From Polynucleobacter sp. AM-25C3 (lineage in GTDB: Bacteria; Pseudomonadota; Gammaproteobacteria; Burkholderiales; Burkholderiaceae): a stretch of 64,000 nt of DNA. The position numbers and the translations under genes are program-made. The notes beneath the pieces were generated by a model. That model was given only the letters and a program-made list of their open reading frames with translations. It had not been told where the DNA came from and did not search any database. Where the stretch lies: contig NZ_JACVOS010000005.1 of the NCBI RefSeq assembly GCF_018882335.1, positions 62,001 through 126,000 on the forward strand, given 5' to 3'. Below are positions 7,175 to 17,104 of this stretch, piece after piece (the stretch's first letter is position 1; the number at the start of each line of letters is the position of its first letter).

Positions 7175-8134
7175 TTAGAGCGCAAATCCAAACGCAGATT
7201 TGAATTGAGTGGCGATCTCATCTTTGCTTATTTGGTGATTTTGTGGTCCCTGATGAGTAATTTTGATTGAACCCATCAAACTGGCTAATCGACCAGTGGT
7301 TTCCCAATCCATGCTGTTTTCTAATCCAAATAGCAATCCTCCACGGAATGCATCGCCGCAACCAGTCGGATCAACCACTTTTGCTGCTGGCACTGGTGGA
7401 ATCGCAATACATTTACCTTCAAAGTAGATATCTGCACCCTCAGCACCTTTAGTCACGATCAAAGCTTTAACTCTTTGGGCAACTTTAGCCAGGCTTAAGC
7501 CAGTTCTTTGGGAAAGCATTTCGCCTTCATAGTCATTTACGGCGAGATAGCTTGCAATATCTACAAGCTCTAGCAGTTCTGGTCCGTTAAACATCGGCAA
7601 ACCTTGGCCCGGATCAAATACAAATGGGATGCCTGCTTCAGCTAGCTGATGGCAGTGCTCCCACATTCCTTGACGGCCATCAGGTGCAACAATTCCGAAT
7701 TTGGCTACGCCTTTGGCATTCTTGCTGCGCTCGGCAACCACTGCAGCAACTTGGTTTAGGTGTGATTCACCCATGGCGCCTGGATGAAAAGCGGTAATTT
7801 GATTGTTGGCTTGATCGGTAGTAATCATTGCTTGAGCGGTAAATGCATGCTCAATCTGGCGAATATGCGTCGCATCAATCTGGAGTTGCTGAAGGCGATT
7901 CAGGTATGGCGCTGCATCACCACCGACCGTTGCCATGATGATGGGGTCGCCACCAAGAAGGCTAAGGTTGTACGCAATATTGCCTGCGCAGCCACCAAAC
8001 TCCCGGCGCATTGTGGGAACTAGGAAGGCCACATTCAGGATATGAATCTGCTCTGGCAGGATTTGATCGGCAAATTTGCCTTCAAAGTTCATGATGGTGT
8101 CGTAAGCGATAGAACCGCAGATCAAGCTGGCCAT
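7175..8134 (-). CDS. PfkB-family sugar/nucleoside kinase
   Basis: A 319-residue ribokinase-fold kinase that phosphorylates a sugar or nucleoside hydroxyl with ATP. It shows the N-terminal GG motif (FGGCAGNIAYNLSLLGG, about 47-62) and the C-terminal signature DPTGCGDAFRGG (255-266), with Asp261 as the likely catalytic base and GCGD as anion hole. The closest characterised relatives of this betaproteobacterial branch are often called adenosine kinase-like, but the substrate cannot be read from the sequence. It is the last gene of the minus-strand run that includes accBC and prmA. Confidence 0.85.
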   Translation of the reverse strand: MASLICGSIAYDTIMNFEGKFADQILPEQIHILNVAFLVPTMRREFGGCAGNIAYNLSLLGGDPIIMATVGGDAAPYLNRLQQLQIDATHIRQIEHAFTAQAMITTDQANNQITAFHPGAMGESHLNQVAAVVAERSKNAKGVAKFGIVAPDGRQGMWEHCHQLAEAGIPFVFDPGQGLPMFNGPELLELVDIASYLAVNDYEGEMLSQRTGLSLAKVAQRVKALIVTKGAEGADIYFEGKCIAIPPVPAAKVVDPTGCGDAFRGGLLFGLENSMDWETTGRLASLMGSIKITHQGPQNHQISKDEIATQFKSAFGFAL

Positions 8135-8212
8135 AAAAAATTACTTTCTAATAAAAATCAATTGGAATGAGTGTGATGGGTGTGATGAGTGTGAATTGGG
8201 GTTTGCAGTCTA

Positions 8213-9757
8213 TTATTCGGGGTAAAAAATTCTGACGCGATACCCTGCGGCATTTTGTGGAAGGGAAATCGACAATTCAGAATGAAACTTCTCACCAGAA
8301 AGCGCACCTTGACGTAAAAAATCAGGATGCGATTCTTGCCAAGTCTTTGGCAACCACTCTTGCACTGAAAGTTGAATTGTTTTGATCTCTGCTTCTTCTG
8401 CATCAGTGAGCAAAATTTCTAAATTAGGGAATAAAACCGGGATCGCAAGACGATTTTGTATTTCAACTTGCAACACAGATTGATTTGAAGCGTTTTTAAG
8501 GCCTTCTCGCGCGTTTTCAGGCGAAAGTGTGACTGAAGTTATTTTCCAGGCAGCAAAATCGCTTACAGAGCGATTTACACACCCTAGTGCACGACACAAT
8601 TGTTCATCGAACTTCTGCAAAATAGAAAAAGCACTCGTTGCAATTGCTGGAGAGCTTCCGTCAACGCGCGTTGCCAATGTTGGCAGAAGAGAATTTCTAG
8701 ATAGATGCTCGCCAAAAATGATCAGCAAGAGGAAAAAAAGACTGAGAAGAATTAATTTAAGACTTTTTTTTTGAGCCGGCTCTGAAGTGTCTGTGTTTTT
8801 AGCGGTCAAACTGGCTTTATCGCCCTGCACAGGTAGCGTGCCGTGCAAACAGACCCAACCATCACTTTCTTTCCAAACAGACAGGCTTAGCCATTGGCTA
8901 TAGGTAGCAATCACTTCCTCTGCTTGGCGAGCTAGAACACCTGAGAGAACAATCTTTCCGCCTGGCCGCATCTTGTTTACCAATGCTGGTGCCAAAACTT
9001 GTAGCGGATTGGCCAAAATATTGGCCATCACGATGTCGTATTTGGTTTCTGCCGCAAGCTCTGGTGCATTTTCATTGGGCAGAACAAAGCGAATGACAGT
9101 GTGATTGATTTCTGCATTACTGCGTGCCGCAACCATCGCTTGTGGATCAATATCAGTACCCACAACCGGATTGCATCCTAGTTTGGCAGCGGCAATTGCC
9201 AGAATTCCAGATCCGCAACCGTAATCCAAAAGACTTTGATTCTCTAGTTGTGTATTTTGTTCAAGCCAAAGCAAGCAAAGGTGTGTTGTTGGATGGCTAC
9301 CAGTGCCAAACGCCAGACCTGGATCTACTGCCAAGCAAATTGCATTGGGGTCGGTTGGCGCTTGATGCCAAGAAGGAACTACCCAAATACGCTCACCAAT
9401 TTGAATCGGAGCAAATTGGCTTTGGGTTAAACGAACCCAATCCTGCTCCTCAACAATTTTTTGTTCTGGTGCTGGAAGATTGAATCCTGCTTCCTTGAGA
9501 GATGCGAGCAGCTCAGGGATGAAATTCACGGCATCAGAATCATCAATCTCGGGATTAAACAGTGCAGTTACTGAAGAGCGGTCCCAAGCCTGGACTTCTG
9601 GTGAGAGTCCTGGCTCGCCATAAAGTGGATTTTCATCATAGCCACCCGCAGCATCGTCTTCAACGGTGACTGACAGTGCACCCACTTCCAGCAATGCATC
9701 CCCTAAAGGCTCTGCAATTTCTGCTGGTACCGTGAAAACCAGTTCACGATAGGACAT
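8213..9757 (-). CDS. prmA: Ribosomal protein L11 methyltransferase (PrmA) fused to a membrane-anchored DUF3426 domain
   Basis: Residues 1 to about 309 form a complete PrmA, which trimethylates ribosomal protein L11 using S-adenosylmethionine: FGTGSHPTTHLCL (150-162), the SAM loop DYGCGSGILAIAAA (178-191) and NILANPL (246-252). A linker leads to one membrane helix (about 333-349) and then a DUF3426-like domain to residue 514. In Burkholderiales DUF3426 normally belongs to a separate downstream gene carrying an N-terminal MJ0042 zinc ribbon; here the zinc ribbon is missing and the rest is in frame with prmA. The methyltransferase would sit on the cytoplasmic face of the inner membrane with DUF3426 in the periplasm. 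Plain PrmA is about 295 residues. Confidence 0.88.
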   Translation of the reverse strand: MSYRELVFTVPAEIAEPLGDALLEVGALSVTVEDDAAGGYDENPLYGEPGLSPEVQAWDRSSVTALFNPEIDDSDAVNFIPELLASLKEAGFNLPAPEQKIVEEQDWVRLTQSQFAPIQIGERIWVVPSWHQAPTDPNAICLAVDPGLAFGTGSHPTTHLCLLWLEQNTQLENQSLLDYGCGSGILAIAAAKLGCNPVVGTDIDPQAMVAARSNAEINHTVIRFVLPNENAPELAAETKYDIVMANILANPLQVLAPALVNKMRPGGKIVLSGVLARQAEEVIATYSQWLSLSVWKESDGWVCLHGTLPVQGDKASLTAKNTDTSEPAQKKSLKLILLSLFFLLLIIFGEHLSRNSLLPTLATRVDGSSPAIATSAFSILQKFDEQLCRALGCVNRSVSDFAAWKITSVTLSPENAREGLKNASNQSVLQVEIQNRLAIPVLFPNLEILLTDAEEAEIKTIQLSVQEWLPKTWQESHPDFLRQGALSGEKFHSELSISLPQNAAGYRVRIFYPE

Positions 9758-9784
9758 GCTTACTCCAAATCAACATCAATTGAC

Positions 9785-11155
9785 CTAAGACTTCGGGTTG
9801 CCGCGACTAGCGGCTTGCTCTTCGAGACGATGCTCCAGATAATGAATGCTGGTTCCACCTTCCATGAAGTTCGGGTCGAGCATGAGTTCACGATGTAGTG
9901 GAATATTTGTTGTAATGCCATCGATCACTATCTCCGAAAGTGCGATCTGCATACGACGAATCGCTTGTTCGCGAGTATTGCCGTATGAAATCAGCTTGCC
10001 AATCATGGAATCGTAATTCGATGGCACTACATAGCCACTGTAGGCATGTGAGTCGACGCGAATTCCAGGGCCGCCTGGCATATGGAATGAACCAATTTTT
10101 CCTGGGCTTGGTGTGAACTTAAACGGATCTTCCGCATTTAGGCGACATTCAATGGCGTGACCACGGAAAACAATGTCTTTTTGGCGATAGCTAAGCTTTA
10201 AACCTGCAGCGATGCGAATTTGCTCTTGGACGATATCAACCCCAGTAATCATTTCAGTGACTGGATGCTCTACTTGAACGCGGGTATTCATCTCAATAAA
10301 GAAGAATTCATTATCTTCGTACAAAAATTCAAAGGTGCCGGCGCCACGGTAGCCAATTTTTCTACAAGCTTCAGCGCAACGCTCACCAATTTTGGCGATC
10401 AAGCGACGATCAATGCCGGGGGCCGGTGCCTCCTCAATTACTTTTTGATGGCGACGTTGCATGGAGCAATCGCGCTCACCCAGCCAAATCGCATTCCCAT
10501 GGGTGTCGGCCAGAATCTGAATCTCTACGTGGCGTGGCTTCTCTAGAAACTTCTCCATATAGACTTCTGGATTACCAAAAGCACGACCAGCTTCTTCTTT
10601 GGTCATGTTGACCGCATTTAGGAGTGCAGCTTCAGTATGAACCACTCGCATACCGCGACCACCGCCACCGCCAGCAGCTTTGATGATGACCGGATACCCT
10701 ACTTTTTTTGCTGTAGCAATAATTTCTTTTGGATTGTCTGGCAAGGCGCCTTCAGAACCAGGAACGCAAGGAACACCCGCTTTAATCATCGCACGCTTGG
10801 CTGAAACCTTATCGCCCATTAGACGAATCGATGCAGCAGTAGGCCCAATAAATGCAAAGCCAGATTTCTCTACACGTTCAGCAAAATCGGCGTTCTCAGA
10901 GAGGAAGCCATAGCCCGGGTGAATCGCTTCAGCATCCGTGACTTCCGCCGCCGAAATAATAGCTGGCATATTGAGATAGCTTAGTGGTGATGGTGCAGGC
11001 CCGATACAAACAGCCTCGTCTGCAAGTTTCACATATTTCGCTTCTTTATCCGCGGTAGAAAACACCACCACAGTTTTAATTCCCAACTCGCGACATGCGC
11101 GTTGGATACGGAGAGCAATTTCTCCGCGATTGGCAATCAGAATCTTATCGAACAT
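9785..11155 (-). CDS. accC: Biotin carboxylase subunit of acetyl-CoA carboxylase
   Basis: AccC carboxylates the biotin on AccB using ATP and bicarbonate, the first half-reaction of malonyl-CoA synthesis. The 456-residue length is standard. It shows the N-terminal [14 protein letters not shown] motif, the glycine-rich ATP-grasp loop ([12 protein letters not shown], near residue 160) and the active-site segment [13 protein letters not shown]. It lies 63 bp downstream of accB, on the same strand, in the usual accBC pair. Confidence 0.98.
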   Translation of the reverse strand: MFDKILIANRGEIALRIQRACRELGIKTVVVFSTADKEAKYVKLADEAVCIGPAPSPLSYLNMPAIISAAEVTDAEAIHPGYGFLSENADFAERVEKSGFAFIGPTAASIRLMGDKVSAKRAMIKAGVPCVPGSEGALPDNPKEIIATAKKVGYPVIIKAAGGGGGRGMRVVHTEAALLNAVNMTKEEAGRAFGNPEVYMEKFLEKPRHVEIQILADTHGNAIWLGERDCSMQRRHQKVIEEAPAPGIDRRLIAKIGERCAEACRKIGYRGAGTFEFLYEDNEFFFIEMNTRVQVEHPVTEMITGVDIVQEQIRIAAGLKLSYRQKDIVFRGHAIECRLNAEDPFKFTPSPGKIGSFHMPGGPGIRVDSHAYSGYVVPSNYDSMIGKLISYGNTREQAIRRMQIALSEIVIDGITTNIPLHRELMLDPNFMEGGTSIHYLEHRLEEQAASRGNPKS

Positions 11156-11218
11156 GTCGGCTCTGAGTTAAGTAACGGTGGATTGGAATGAATCTAGTAG
11201 TGATCGATTAAGGATCAG

Positions 11219-11683
11219 TTAAGCGATGATGAACAGCGGCTGGTCAAATTCAACACCTTGACCGTTTTCACACAGAATTTGCTTAATGACACCAGCTTGC
11301 TCAGATTCGATCTCATTAAGGAGCTTCATCGCTTCAATAATGCAAAGGGTTTGACCAACCTTGACTGTGTCGCCCACCTTGACGAAATCTGGAGATTCTG
11401 GATTTGGTGCGCGGTAGAAAGTACCCACCATCGGTGAGCGAGCTACAAAACCAGTTTCGGCAGGCGCTTCTTCAGCTACGGGTGCTGCGGCAGCTGGAGC
11501 TGCAGCAGGTGCAGCATGCATCGCGTGAGCAGGTGCTGGATTAGCGTAGACCACTTGACCGGCAGGAGCTGGAGATCCGGCATTCACGATGCGAACACGA
11601 TCTTCGCCTTCGTTCACTTCTAATTCAGAGATTCCTGATTCAGAAACGAGGTCGATTAGGGTTTTTAGTTTTCTCAGGTCCAT
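11219..11683 (-). CDS. accB: Biotin carboxyl carrier protein of acetyl-CoA carboxylase
   Basis: The carrier subunit of acetyl-CoA carboxylase. The C-terminal biotinyl domain has the signature [10 protein letters not shown], with Lys120 as the biotinylated residue, followed by the conserved end of the hammerhead fold. A flexible Ala/Pro-rich linker (about residues 36-75) joins it to the N-terminal segment [20 protein letters not shown], typical of bacterial AccB. 154 residues is normal. It follows aroQ by 36 bp. Confidence 0.97.
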   Translation of the reverse strand: MDLRKLKTLIDLVSESGISELEVNEGEDRVRIVNAGSPAPAGQVVYANPAPAHAMHAAPAAAPAAAAPVAEEAPAETGFVARSPMVGTFYRAPNPESPDFVKVGDTVKVGQTLCIIEAMKLLNEIESEQAGVIKQILCENGQGVEFDQPLFIIA

Positions 11684-11719
11684 GGAAAGGCTTCCTCTCT
11701 TGTAATTCTTAGTTAATCT

Positions 11720-12169
11720 TTATTTCTGTAAACGTGCAATTGCTGCTTGTAGTGCTAATTCATAGCCAATGGCCCCTAGACCACAGATCACGCCAGTAGC
11801 AATGTCTGATAGATAGGAGTGCTTGCGGAACTCTTCGCGTTGGTGAATATTGGATAGATGCACTTCAGTAAATGGGATGGCCACTCCAGCCAGCGCATCG
11901 CGTAAGGCAACACTGGTATGGGTAAAAGCACCTGGATTGATGATGATGAAATCCACCCCATCTTGCTTAGCCTTCTGAATTCGGTCAATGAGTTCACCCT
12001 CATGATTGCTTTGGAAGGTAGAAAGCTCGACTGAATTGGACTTGGCAATCGTGCCAAGCTTTGTATGAATATCTTCAAGGGTCGTTTTGCCATAAACCTC
12101 GGGCTCACGGGTGCCCAGTAGGTTAAGGTTAGGACCTTGAATTACGAGAATTGAAGTATTTTTCGACAT
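11720..12169 (-). CDS. aroQ: 3-dehydroquinate dehydratase, type II
   Basis: Catalyses 3-dehydroquinate to 3-dehydroshikimate in the shikimate pathway; the type II enzyme is a small dodecameric flavodoxin-like protein. The lid motif [16 protein letters not shown] includes Arg21 and catalytic Tyr26, and [10 protein letters not shown] and [13 protein letters not shown] carry the conserved His and Arg residues. 149 residues matches the family. It is first in the aroQ-accB-accC run, a common betaproteobacterial order. aroE, the next pathway step, is also in this window at 18000. Confidence 0.97.
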   Translation of the reverse strand: MSKNTSILVIQGPNLNLLGTREPEVYGKTTLEDIHTKLGTIAKSNSVELSTFQSNHEGELIDRIQKAKQDGVDFIIINPGAFTHTSVALRDALAGVAIPFTEVHLSNIHQREEFRKHSYLSDIATGVICGLGAIGYELALQAAIARLQK

Positions 12170-12270
12170 AGATCGATATTTTTAGAGGCAGTTAGGTTTA
12201 ATTAAGTAAATAAAGCTTTTCTCTAAAACTGCTTACTTCATGAAGATCTCTCTTCACCAAGCACGGGGAA

Positions 12271-12296
12271 AGTATACCCCTAGAATCTCTTGGCAA
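12271..12296 (-). promoter_or_regulatory. Tentative promoter for aroQ-accBC
   Basis: On the minus strand TATACT (12276-12271) is an excellent -10 about 100 nt before aroQ. The best -35, TTGCCA (12296-12291), is only 14 bp away, which is short. The interval 12170-12418 contains no gene I can recognise. Confidence 0.3.
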
Positions 12297-12418
12297 GCCC
12301 AAAAAATGACCGATAAATTAGCTATTTTTTGCGATTTTAAGAGCAGATATTGCTAAATTATGGCCTGGAATGCGCGTTATTCAAGTTTCTAATAGTCGAC
12401 AAAATTCAAAAAAATATC

Positions 12419-12946
12419 TTAAATGGCTGCTTTAATTTCTTTTCTGAGATCTTCTTCGCTTATCTTCCCTAATTTGCTGCTAGTGGCTTTGCCTTGAGAA
12501 TTAATGATGATGGTGTACGGGAGTGCTCCTTGGCTGTTTCCCATTTGCTTGGACAAATTGCTGCCCTCCATGCCGCCGATGACAATCGGGTAAGAAACAG
12601 GCGTTTTTGCAAGAAATTCACGAATATTAGAGGGTGAATCGATGCCAATACCGACAAATAATACATTTTGAGCTTTGAACTCTTGTTGTAACTTATCCAA
12701 AGTTGGCATTTCTTCAACGCAAGGGGGGCACCAAGAGGCCCAAAAGTTCACAACCAGCACTTTTCCGCGCCATTTATCAGTGTCGACCGATTTCCCATCG
12801 GGTGTTTGCCAGGAGTTGGCAAAAAAGGCCTTGATTGCAGGATCGCTTGCGAGCCCGGTTTTGTAAATCCATTGCGAAGTAACTACTCCTGCAAGGAGTG
12901 CCAACAGACTAATTCCGATGATGCTAATCCACTGTCTTCGGTTCAT
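12419..12946 (-). CDS. TlpA/ResA-like membrane-anchored thiol-disulfide oxidoreductase
   Basis: A 175-residue thioredoxin-fold protein with an uncleaved N-terminal membrane anchor (about residues 6-27) that places the domain in the periplasm. The redox motif Cys73-Pro-Pro-Cys76 sits in FWASWCPPCVEEMP, as in TlpA, ResA and CcmG proteins. It probably reduces cysteines of periplasmic partners such as apocytochrome c or copper-site proteins; the partner is not identifiable from the sequence. The start lies 26 bp from the divergent mpl gene. Confidence 0.88.
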   Translation of the reverse strand: MNRRQWISIIGISLLALLAGVVTSQWIYKTGLASDPAIKAFFANSWQTPDGKSVDTDKWRGKVLVVNFWASWCPPCVEEMPTLDKLQQEFKAQNVLFVGIGIDSPSNIREFLAKTPVSYPIVIGGMEGSNLSKQMGNSQGALPYTIIINSQGKATSSKLGKISEEDLRKEIKAAI

Positions 12947-12972
12947 TGCTACTCCTTAGCTAAAATTCCCCA

Positions 12973-14379
12973 ATGCATATTCATATCTTGGGCATTTGCG
13001 GTACTTTCATGGGCGGCATTGCCGCAATCGCTCGGCAGGCCGGACATCGCGTTACTGGCTGTGATGCCAACGTGTATCCACCAATGAGTACTCAACTTGA
13101 GGCGCAGGGCATTGAGCTCATCGAGGGATTCTCGCCAGATCAATTATTACAGTTTGAGACGATGCCGGATTTATTTGTAATCGGTAACGTCGTTTCCCGC
13201 GGCAATCCACTGATGGAGGCCATTCTCAATCAAGGTCTGCCTTACACATCTGGACCGCAATGGTTGGGTGAGCAGGTGCTGTTTGATAGGCATGTCTTGG
13301 CTGTTGCTGGAACGCACGGTAAAACCACGACCTCTGCAATGCTCGCTTGGATTTTGGAATTCAATGGCTACAAGCCAGGTTACTTAATTGGTGGAGTGCC
13401 CTTGAATTTCACGGTATCTGCCCGTCTAGGTGAGAGCAAATACTTTGTTATCGAAGCCGATGAATACGACACGGCGTTTTTTGATAAGCGCAGTAAGTTT
13501 GTTCACTATCGTCCGCGCACCGCTTTATTAAATAACCTTGAGTTTGATCACGCCGATATTTTTGCTGATCTTGCTGCAATCGAAACGCAGTTTCATCATT
13601 TAGTCCGCACGGTGCCAAGCAATGGTTTGGTAGTGGTCAATGGTGAAGAGCCAGCTTTAGAAAGAGTGATTGCACGAGGCGCTTGGGCCCCTGTTGAAAA
13701 GTTTGGTCAAGATAAACACAACGCTTGGTCTTTGATTTCTCAAGCGGCTGATGGCTTCATTGTTTTTCATGAGGGTAAAGAGGTTGCGAATGTTCAATGG
13801 GCGCCAGATTCTGGAGTCATGGGGCGCCACAATCAACTCAATGCGCTTGCAGCAATCGCCTCCGCAAATCACATTGGCATTTCTCCAGCTGATGCGGCAC
13901 GCGCTTTGACTGAGTTTAAAAATGTAAAGCGACGTTTAGAGACGATTGGCATTGCAAATGAGGTCACTGTGTATGATGATTTTGCACATCACCCGACAGC
14001 GATTACGACAACGGTAGATGGCTTGCGTAGACGTGTTGGGCGGGCACGCATTTTGGCAGTCTTAGAGCCGCGGTCTAATACGATGAAGCTTGGTGTCATG
14101 AAAGCGCAGTTGCCTAATAGCTTGGAAGCGGCCGATAAAGTTTTCGCCTATGGTGCTAGTTCTGGTAAAGAGTCATTGGGTTGGGATTTGAATGAAGTCC
14201 TATCACCACTCAACGCCAAAGAAAACGATCGTGCTTTAGCTTTTGATGACCTAGCTGCATTGGTTAAGGCTGTTGCTCATGAAGCAAGGCTCGGCGATCA
14301 CATTCTGGTGATGAGTAATGGTGGTTTCGGTGGTGTACATCAAAAAATATTGACTGCAATACAAAAGAAAGCAGAGTGA
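12973..14379 (+). CDS. mpl: UDP-N-acetylmuramate:L-alanyl-gamma-D-glutamyl-meso-diaminopimelate ligase
   Basis: Mpl attaches the recycled tripeptide to UDP-MurNAc, bypassing MurC, MurD and MurE in murein recycling. The protein starts with the Mur-ligase nucleotide motif [15 protein letters not shown] and has the ATP P-loop Gly113-Thr-His-Gly-Lys117-Thr. The central [16 protein letters not shown] and the C-terminal [11 protein letters not shown] and [11 protein letters not shown] segments are characteristic of Mpl rather than MurC. 468 residues is usual. AmpD, an earlier step of the same pathway, is encoded at 992-1807. Confidence 0.97.
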   Translation: MHIHILGICGTFMGGIAAIARQAGHRVTGCDANVYPPMSTQLEAQGIELIEGFSPDQLLQFETMPDLFVIGNVVSRGNPLMEAILNQGLPYTSGPQWLGEQVLFDRHVLAVAGTHGKTTTSAMLAWILEFNGYKPGYLIGGVPLNFTVSARLGESKYFVIEADEYDTAFFDKRSKFVHYRPRTALLNNLEFDHADIFADLAAIETQFHHLVRTVPSNGLVVVNGEEPALERVIARGAWAPVEKFGQDKHNAWSLISQAADGFIVFHEGKEVANVQWAPDSGVMGRHNQLNALAAIASANHIGISPADAARALTEFKNVKRRLETIGIANEVTVYDDFAHHPTAITTTVDGLRRRVGRARILAVLEPRSNTMKLGVMKAQLPNSLEAADKVFAYGASSGKESLGWDLNEVLSPLNAKENDRALAFDDLAALVKAVAHEARLGDHILVMSNGGFGGVHQKILTAIQKKAE

Positions 14380-14384
14380 TCAGC

Positions 14385-15113
14385 ATGAGATTGAAAGATA
14401 AAGTAGCCATCGTGACCGGCGCAGCTAAAGGGATTGGTTTTGCCACGGCTAAACGCTTTGCCCAAGAGGGTGCTAAGGTCATGATTGCCGATGTCAATCC
14501 GGATGCAGTCAAGGCTGCAGTGGATCTGATTCCTGGCTCCGAAGCTTATGTCGTGAACGTGACAGATCGTGCGAGTATCGAAGCTGCGGTCGATCAAATC
14601 ATGCAACGCCATGGCCGTATTGATATCTTAATTAATAATGCTGGTATCACTCAGGATGCGCGCCTAGTCAAAATGACGGAAGCGCAATTTGATGCGGTGA
14701 TTGATGTCAATCTCAAGGGTGTATTCAATTGCACACAGTTGGTAGTGCCGCATATGTTGGAGGCAGGCAAAGGTGCCGTTGTAAATGCTTCGAGTGTTGT
14801 CGGCATCTATGGAAACTTTGGCCAGACAAATTACTCTGCTACGAAATTCGGTGTCATTGGATTTACTAAAACCTGGGCCCGTGAACTAGGCCCCAAAGGT
14901 ATTCGGGTAAATGCGGTTTGCCCAGGCTTTATTGCTACTGAGATGGTAAAGGCGATGCCAGAAAATATTTTGCAAGATATTGAAAGACGGAGTTGGCTCG
15001 GTCGCTTAGGTACTCCTGAAGAAATGGCAAACGTGTATTTATTTTTGGCGAGTGATGAAGCAAGTTATGTGAATGGCGTGGCACTTGAGGCCAGCGGCGG
15101 GATCTCTCTCTAA
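14385..15113 (+). CDS. FabG-like 3-oxoacyl-ACP reductase (short-chain dehydrogenase)
   Basis: An NAD(P)H-dependent SDR of 242 residues. It has the cofactor motif [10 protein letters not shown], the structural NNAG ([13 protein letters not shown]), and the catalytic set Ser137 and Tyr150-x3-Lys154 (NYSATKFG). The [11 protein letters not shown] segment resembles FabG, but many FabG-like paralogues act on other hydroxyacyl or oxoacyl substrates, and no other fab gene is next to it, so the substrate is uncertain. The ATG at 14385 is chosen; a GTG at 14376 would overlap the mpl stop. Two bases separate it from the next gene. Confidence 0.85.
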   Translation: MRLKDKVAIVTGAAKGIGFATAKRFAQEGAKVMIADVNPDAVKAAVDLIPGSEAYVVNVTDRASIEAAVDQIMQRHGRIDILINNAGITQDARLVKMTEAQFDAVIDVNLKGVFNCTQLVVPHMLEAGKGAVVNASSVVGIYGNFGQTNYSATKFGVIGFTKTWARELGPKGIRVNAVCPGFIATEMVKAMPENILQDIERRSWLGRLGTPEEMANVYLFLASDEASYVNGVALEASGGISL

Positions 15114-15115
15114 GC

Positions 15116-17104
15116 ATGCATCTTTTATATGAAGAAGGTGGCGACATTAAGGTCGCCACAGTTCAGTCTGCCTCTGGCGCTGGAGATACTGAGTCTTGGC
15201 AGGCGACTAGCCTATCTGGGAAGAAAATTAAGCTAAAGGCTAAAGAAGTTTGGTTGCGTTTTGAAAAGCCAGAGCCGCAAGCCCTGATGGATGAGGCAAA
15301 TGTCTTATCCAAAGAGATTGATCTGCAATTTCTTTGGGATTGCGCTCCCGATGAAGAGTTTGGTTTAGTGGATGTTGCGCAAGAGTACTTCGGGGCACAA
15401 GCCTCTATATCGCAACAGACTGCATTAGCGATTGCATTGCAGGGCGCGCCAGTATTTTTTCGCCGTAAAGGGCGCGGGCGTTTTCAAAGAGCACCGCTAG
15501 AGCAACTGCAGGCTGGTTTGGCTGCGCTTGAGCGAAAGCAGAGAGAATTAGAGCAGCAGGCTGTATGGCAGGAAGAATTAATCTCTGGCGTGTTTCCAGA
15601 GATGATGAAATCTCAAGCAAACCAATTGCTGTTTGCTCCTGATAAAAATAATTTGGCCTACAAGGCCTTGATTGCTGCTTGTGATCAGTCGGGTGAGTCT
15701 CCGGCGCAACTCATGATCCGGTGCGGCGCGATCAACTCCCCCTTGGAATACCACCAGGGCATGTTTTTAAAAGCACACTTCCCGCGTGGTTCTTCCCATG
15801 ATGAAAACCTGACGGTTGAGCAAGCTGTGTTGGATGCCGCTATTTCAGAGTTGCCGCTAGCTGAGGTCACTGCATTCTCAATTGATGATTCCGGTACCAC
15901 GGAAATTGACGATGCTTTATCGGTAACTGAACTCGCTGAGGGCGGGCATCGTATTGGTATTCATATTGCGGCGCCAGGATTGGTGATTACTAAAGATGAT
16001 GCATTAGATCAAGTCGCCCGTACCCGCATGTCTACGGTGTATTTCCCTGGCGACAAGATTACGATGTTGCCGGACTCTGTTATTGCGCAGTTCTCATTGG
16101 ATGAGGGCGCCGCTCGCCCAGCTTTATCAATCTATGTTGATATTGATTCCACTGGAGTGATAGATAAAGACTCTTTGCAGTTGCGCGCCGAGATGGTTCC
16201 GATGGGATCTAATCTTCGCCTCGAGAATTTGGAGCACCTAGTCAGCGAAGAAAGTTTGGCTGATGAATCCGCCAACTATGCTTATCGTCAAGAATTAAGC
16301 ATTTTGTGGGCAGCGGCGAAGTTATTGCATGCAGGGCGCCAAGAGCAGCGAGTGGCCAATGGATTGCGCGCTGAGCAGTTGGGGGTTGTGGACCCAAATG
16401 CTTTAGCTCGAGACTTTCATTTTCACATTAAAGAGCTTGATGGAGTCCAGCGCGTTGAGATCGCTCCCCGCCAGCGCGGCTCCATCTTAGACACGATCGT
16501 TGCCGAGTGGATGATTTATTGCAATAGTGCTTCGGGTCGCTTGCTAGCGGACAACGGATTGCCTGGCTTGTTTCGCACGCAAAAAGGTTGGGGTCCCTTG
16601 CGTACTCGGATGCAGACAACCCCTGGACCTCATGAAGGTTTGGGCTTGGACTATTACGCTTGGTGTACCTCACCACTACGTCGCTATTCTGATTTAGTGA
16701 ATCAGTGGCAACTCATTGCTTTGGCTAAACATGGTATTACGGCAAAGATGGTGGCGCCGTTTCCACCACGAGATGCGACCTTGATGGGCATTGCCGCTGA
16801 CTTTGAAGCCTGTTATTCCGCATATGCTGAATACCAAGATCGACTCGAGAAATATTGGTGCTTGCGATGGGTTGCTCAGGATGGGGTTCCTAAACAGGTC
16901 TTTGTGAGACATCTCAAAGAAGGTATGTCCCGAGTAGAGCCAGTGCCTTTGCATTTGCCGGTTCCAGAGTTGGCTACCCATCCTCGCATGACTCGTGCTG
17001 AGGTGAGTATTGCCGATGTAGATCTCTTGCAACTTACTGCGGGAGTCCGCGTTCTCCATATAGAAACACCAGAAGTTCCTGAGAGTGATGCAAGTCCCAC
17101 CTAA
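15116..17104 (+). CDS. RNB-domain exoribonuclease (RNase II/R family)
   Basis: A 662-residue 3'-to-5' hydrolytic exoribonuclease-like protein. The RNB domain begins near residue 254 with IDDSGTTEIDDALSVTE, which carries the clustered acidic residues that bind catalytic Mg2+, followed by HIGIHIAAPGLVI-like sequence and STVYFPGDKITMLP. The C-terminal TSPLRRYSDLVNQWQ is the conserved RNB end motif. The N-terminal 250 residues are divergent and lack an obvious pair of cold-shock domains, so it belongs to the shorter RNB branch found in betaproteobacteria rather than being a clear rnb or rnr. Its stop overlaps the tonB-like start. Confidence 0.85.
   Translation: MHLLYEEGGDIKVATVQSASGAGDTESWQATSLSGKKIKLKAKEVWLRFEKPEPQALMDEANVLSKEIDLQFLWDCAPDEEFGLVDVAQEYFGAQASISQQTALAIALQGAPVFFRRKGRGRFQRAPLEQLQAGLAALERKQRELEQQAVWQEELISGVFPEMMKSQANQLLFAPDKNNLAYKALIAACDQSGESPAQLMIRCGAINSPLEYHQGMFLKAHFPRGSSHDENLTVEQAVLDAAISELPLAEVTAFSIDDSGTTEIDDALSVTELAEGGHRIGIHIAAPGLVITKDDALDQVARTRMSTVYFPGDKITMLPDSVIAQFSLDEGAARPALSIYVDIDSTGVIDKDSLQLRAEMVPMGSNLRLENLEHLVSEESLADESANYAYRQELSILWAAAKLLHAGRQEQRVANGLRAEQLGVVDPNALARDFHFHIKELDGVQRVEIAPRQRGSILDTIVAEWMIYCNSASGRLLADNGLPGLFRTQKGWGPLRTRMQTTPGPHEGLGLDYYAWCTSPLRRYSDLVNQWQLIALAKHGITAKMVAPFPPRDATLMGIAADFEACYSAYAEYQDRLEKYWCLRWVAQDGVPKQVFVRHLKEGMSRVEPVPLHLPVPELATHPRMTRAEVSIADVDLLQLTAGVRVLHIETPEVPESDASPT

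Noticed and set aside
14376..14384. GTG start of the FabG-like gene
   Set aside because: The ATG at 14385 begins at the normal [11 protein letters not shown] start; the GTG would overlap the mpl stop and add three residues.
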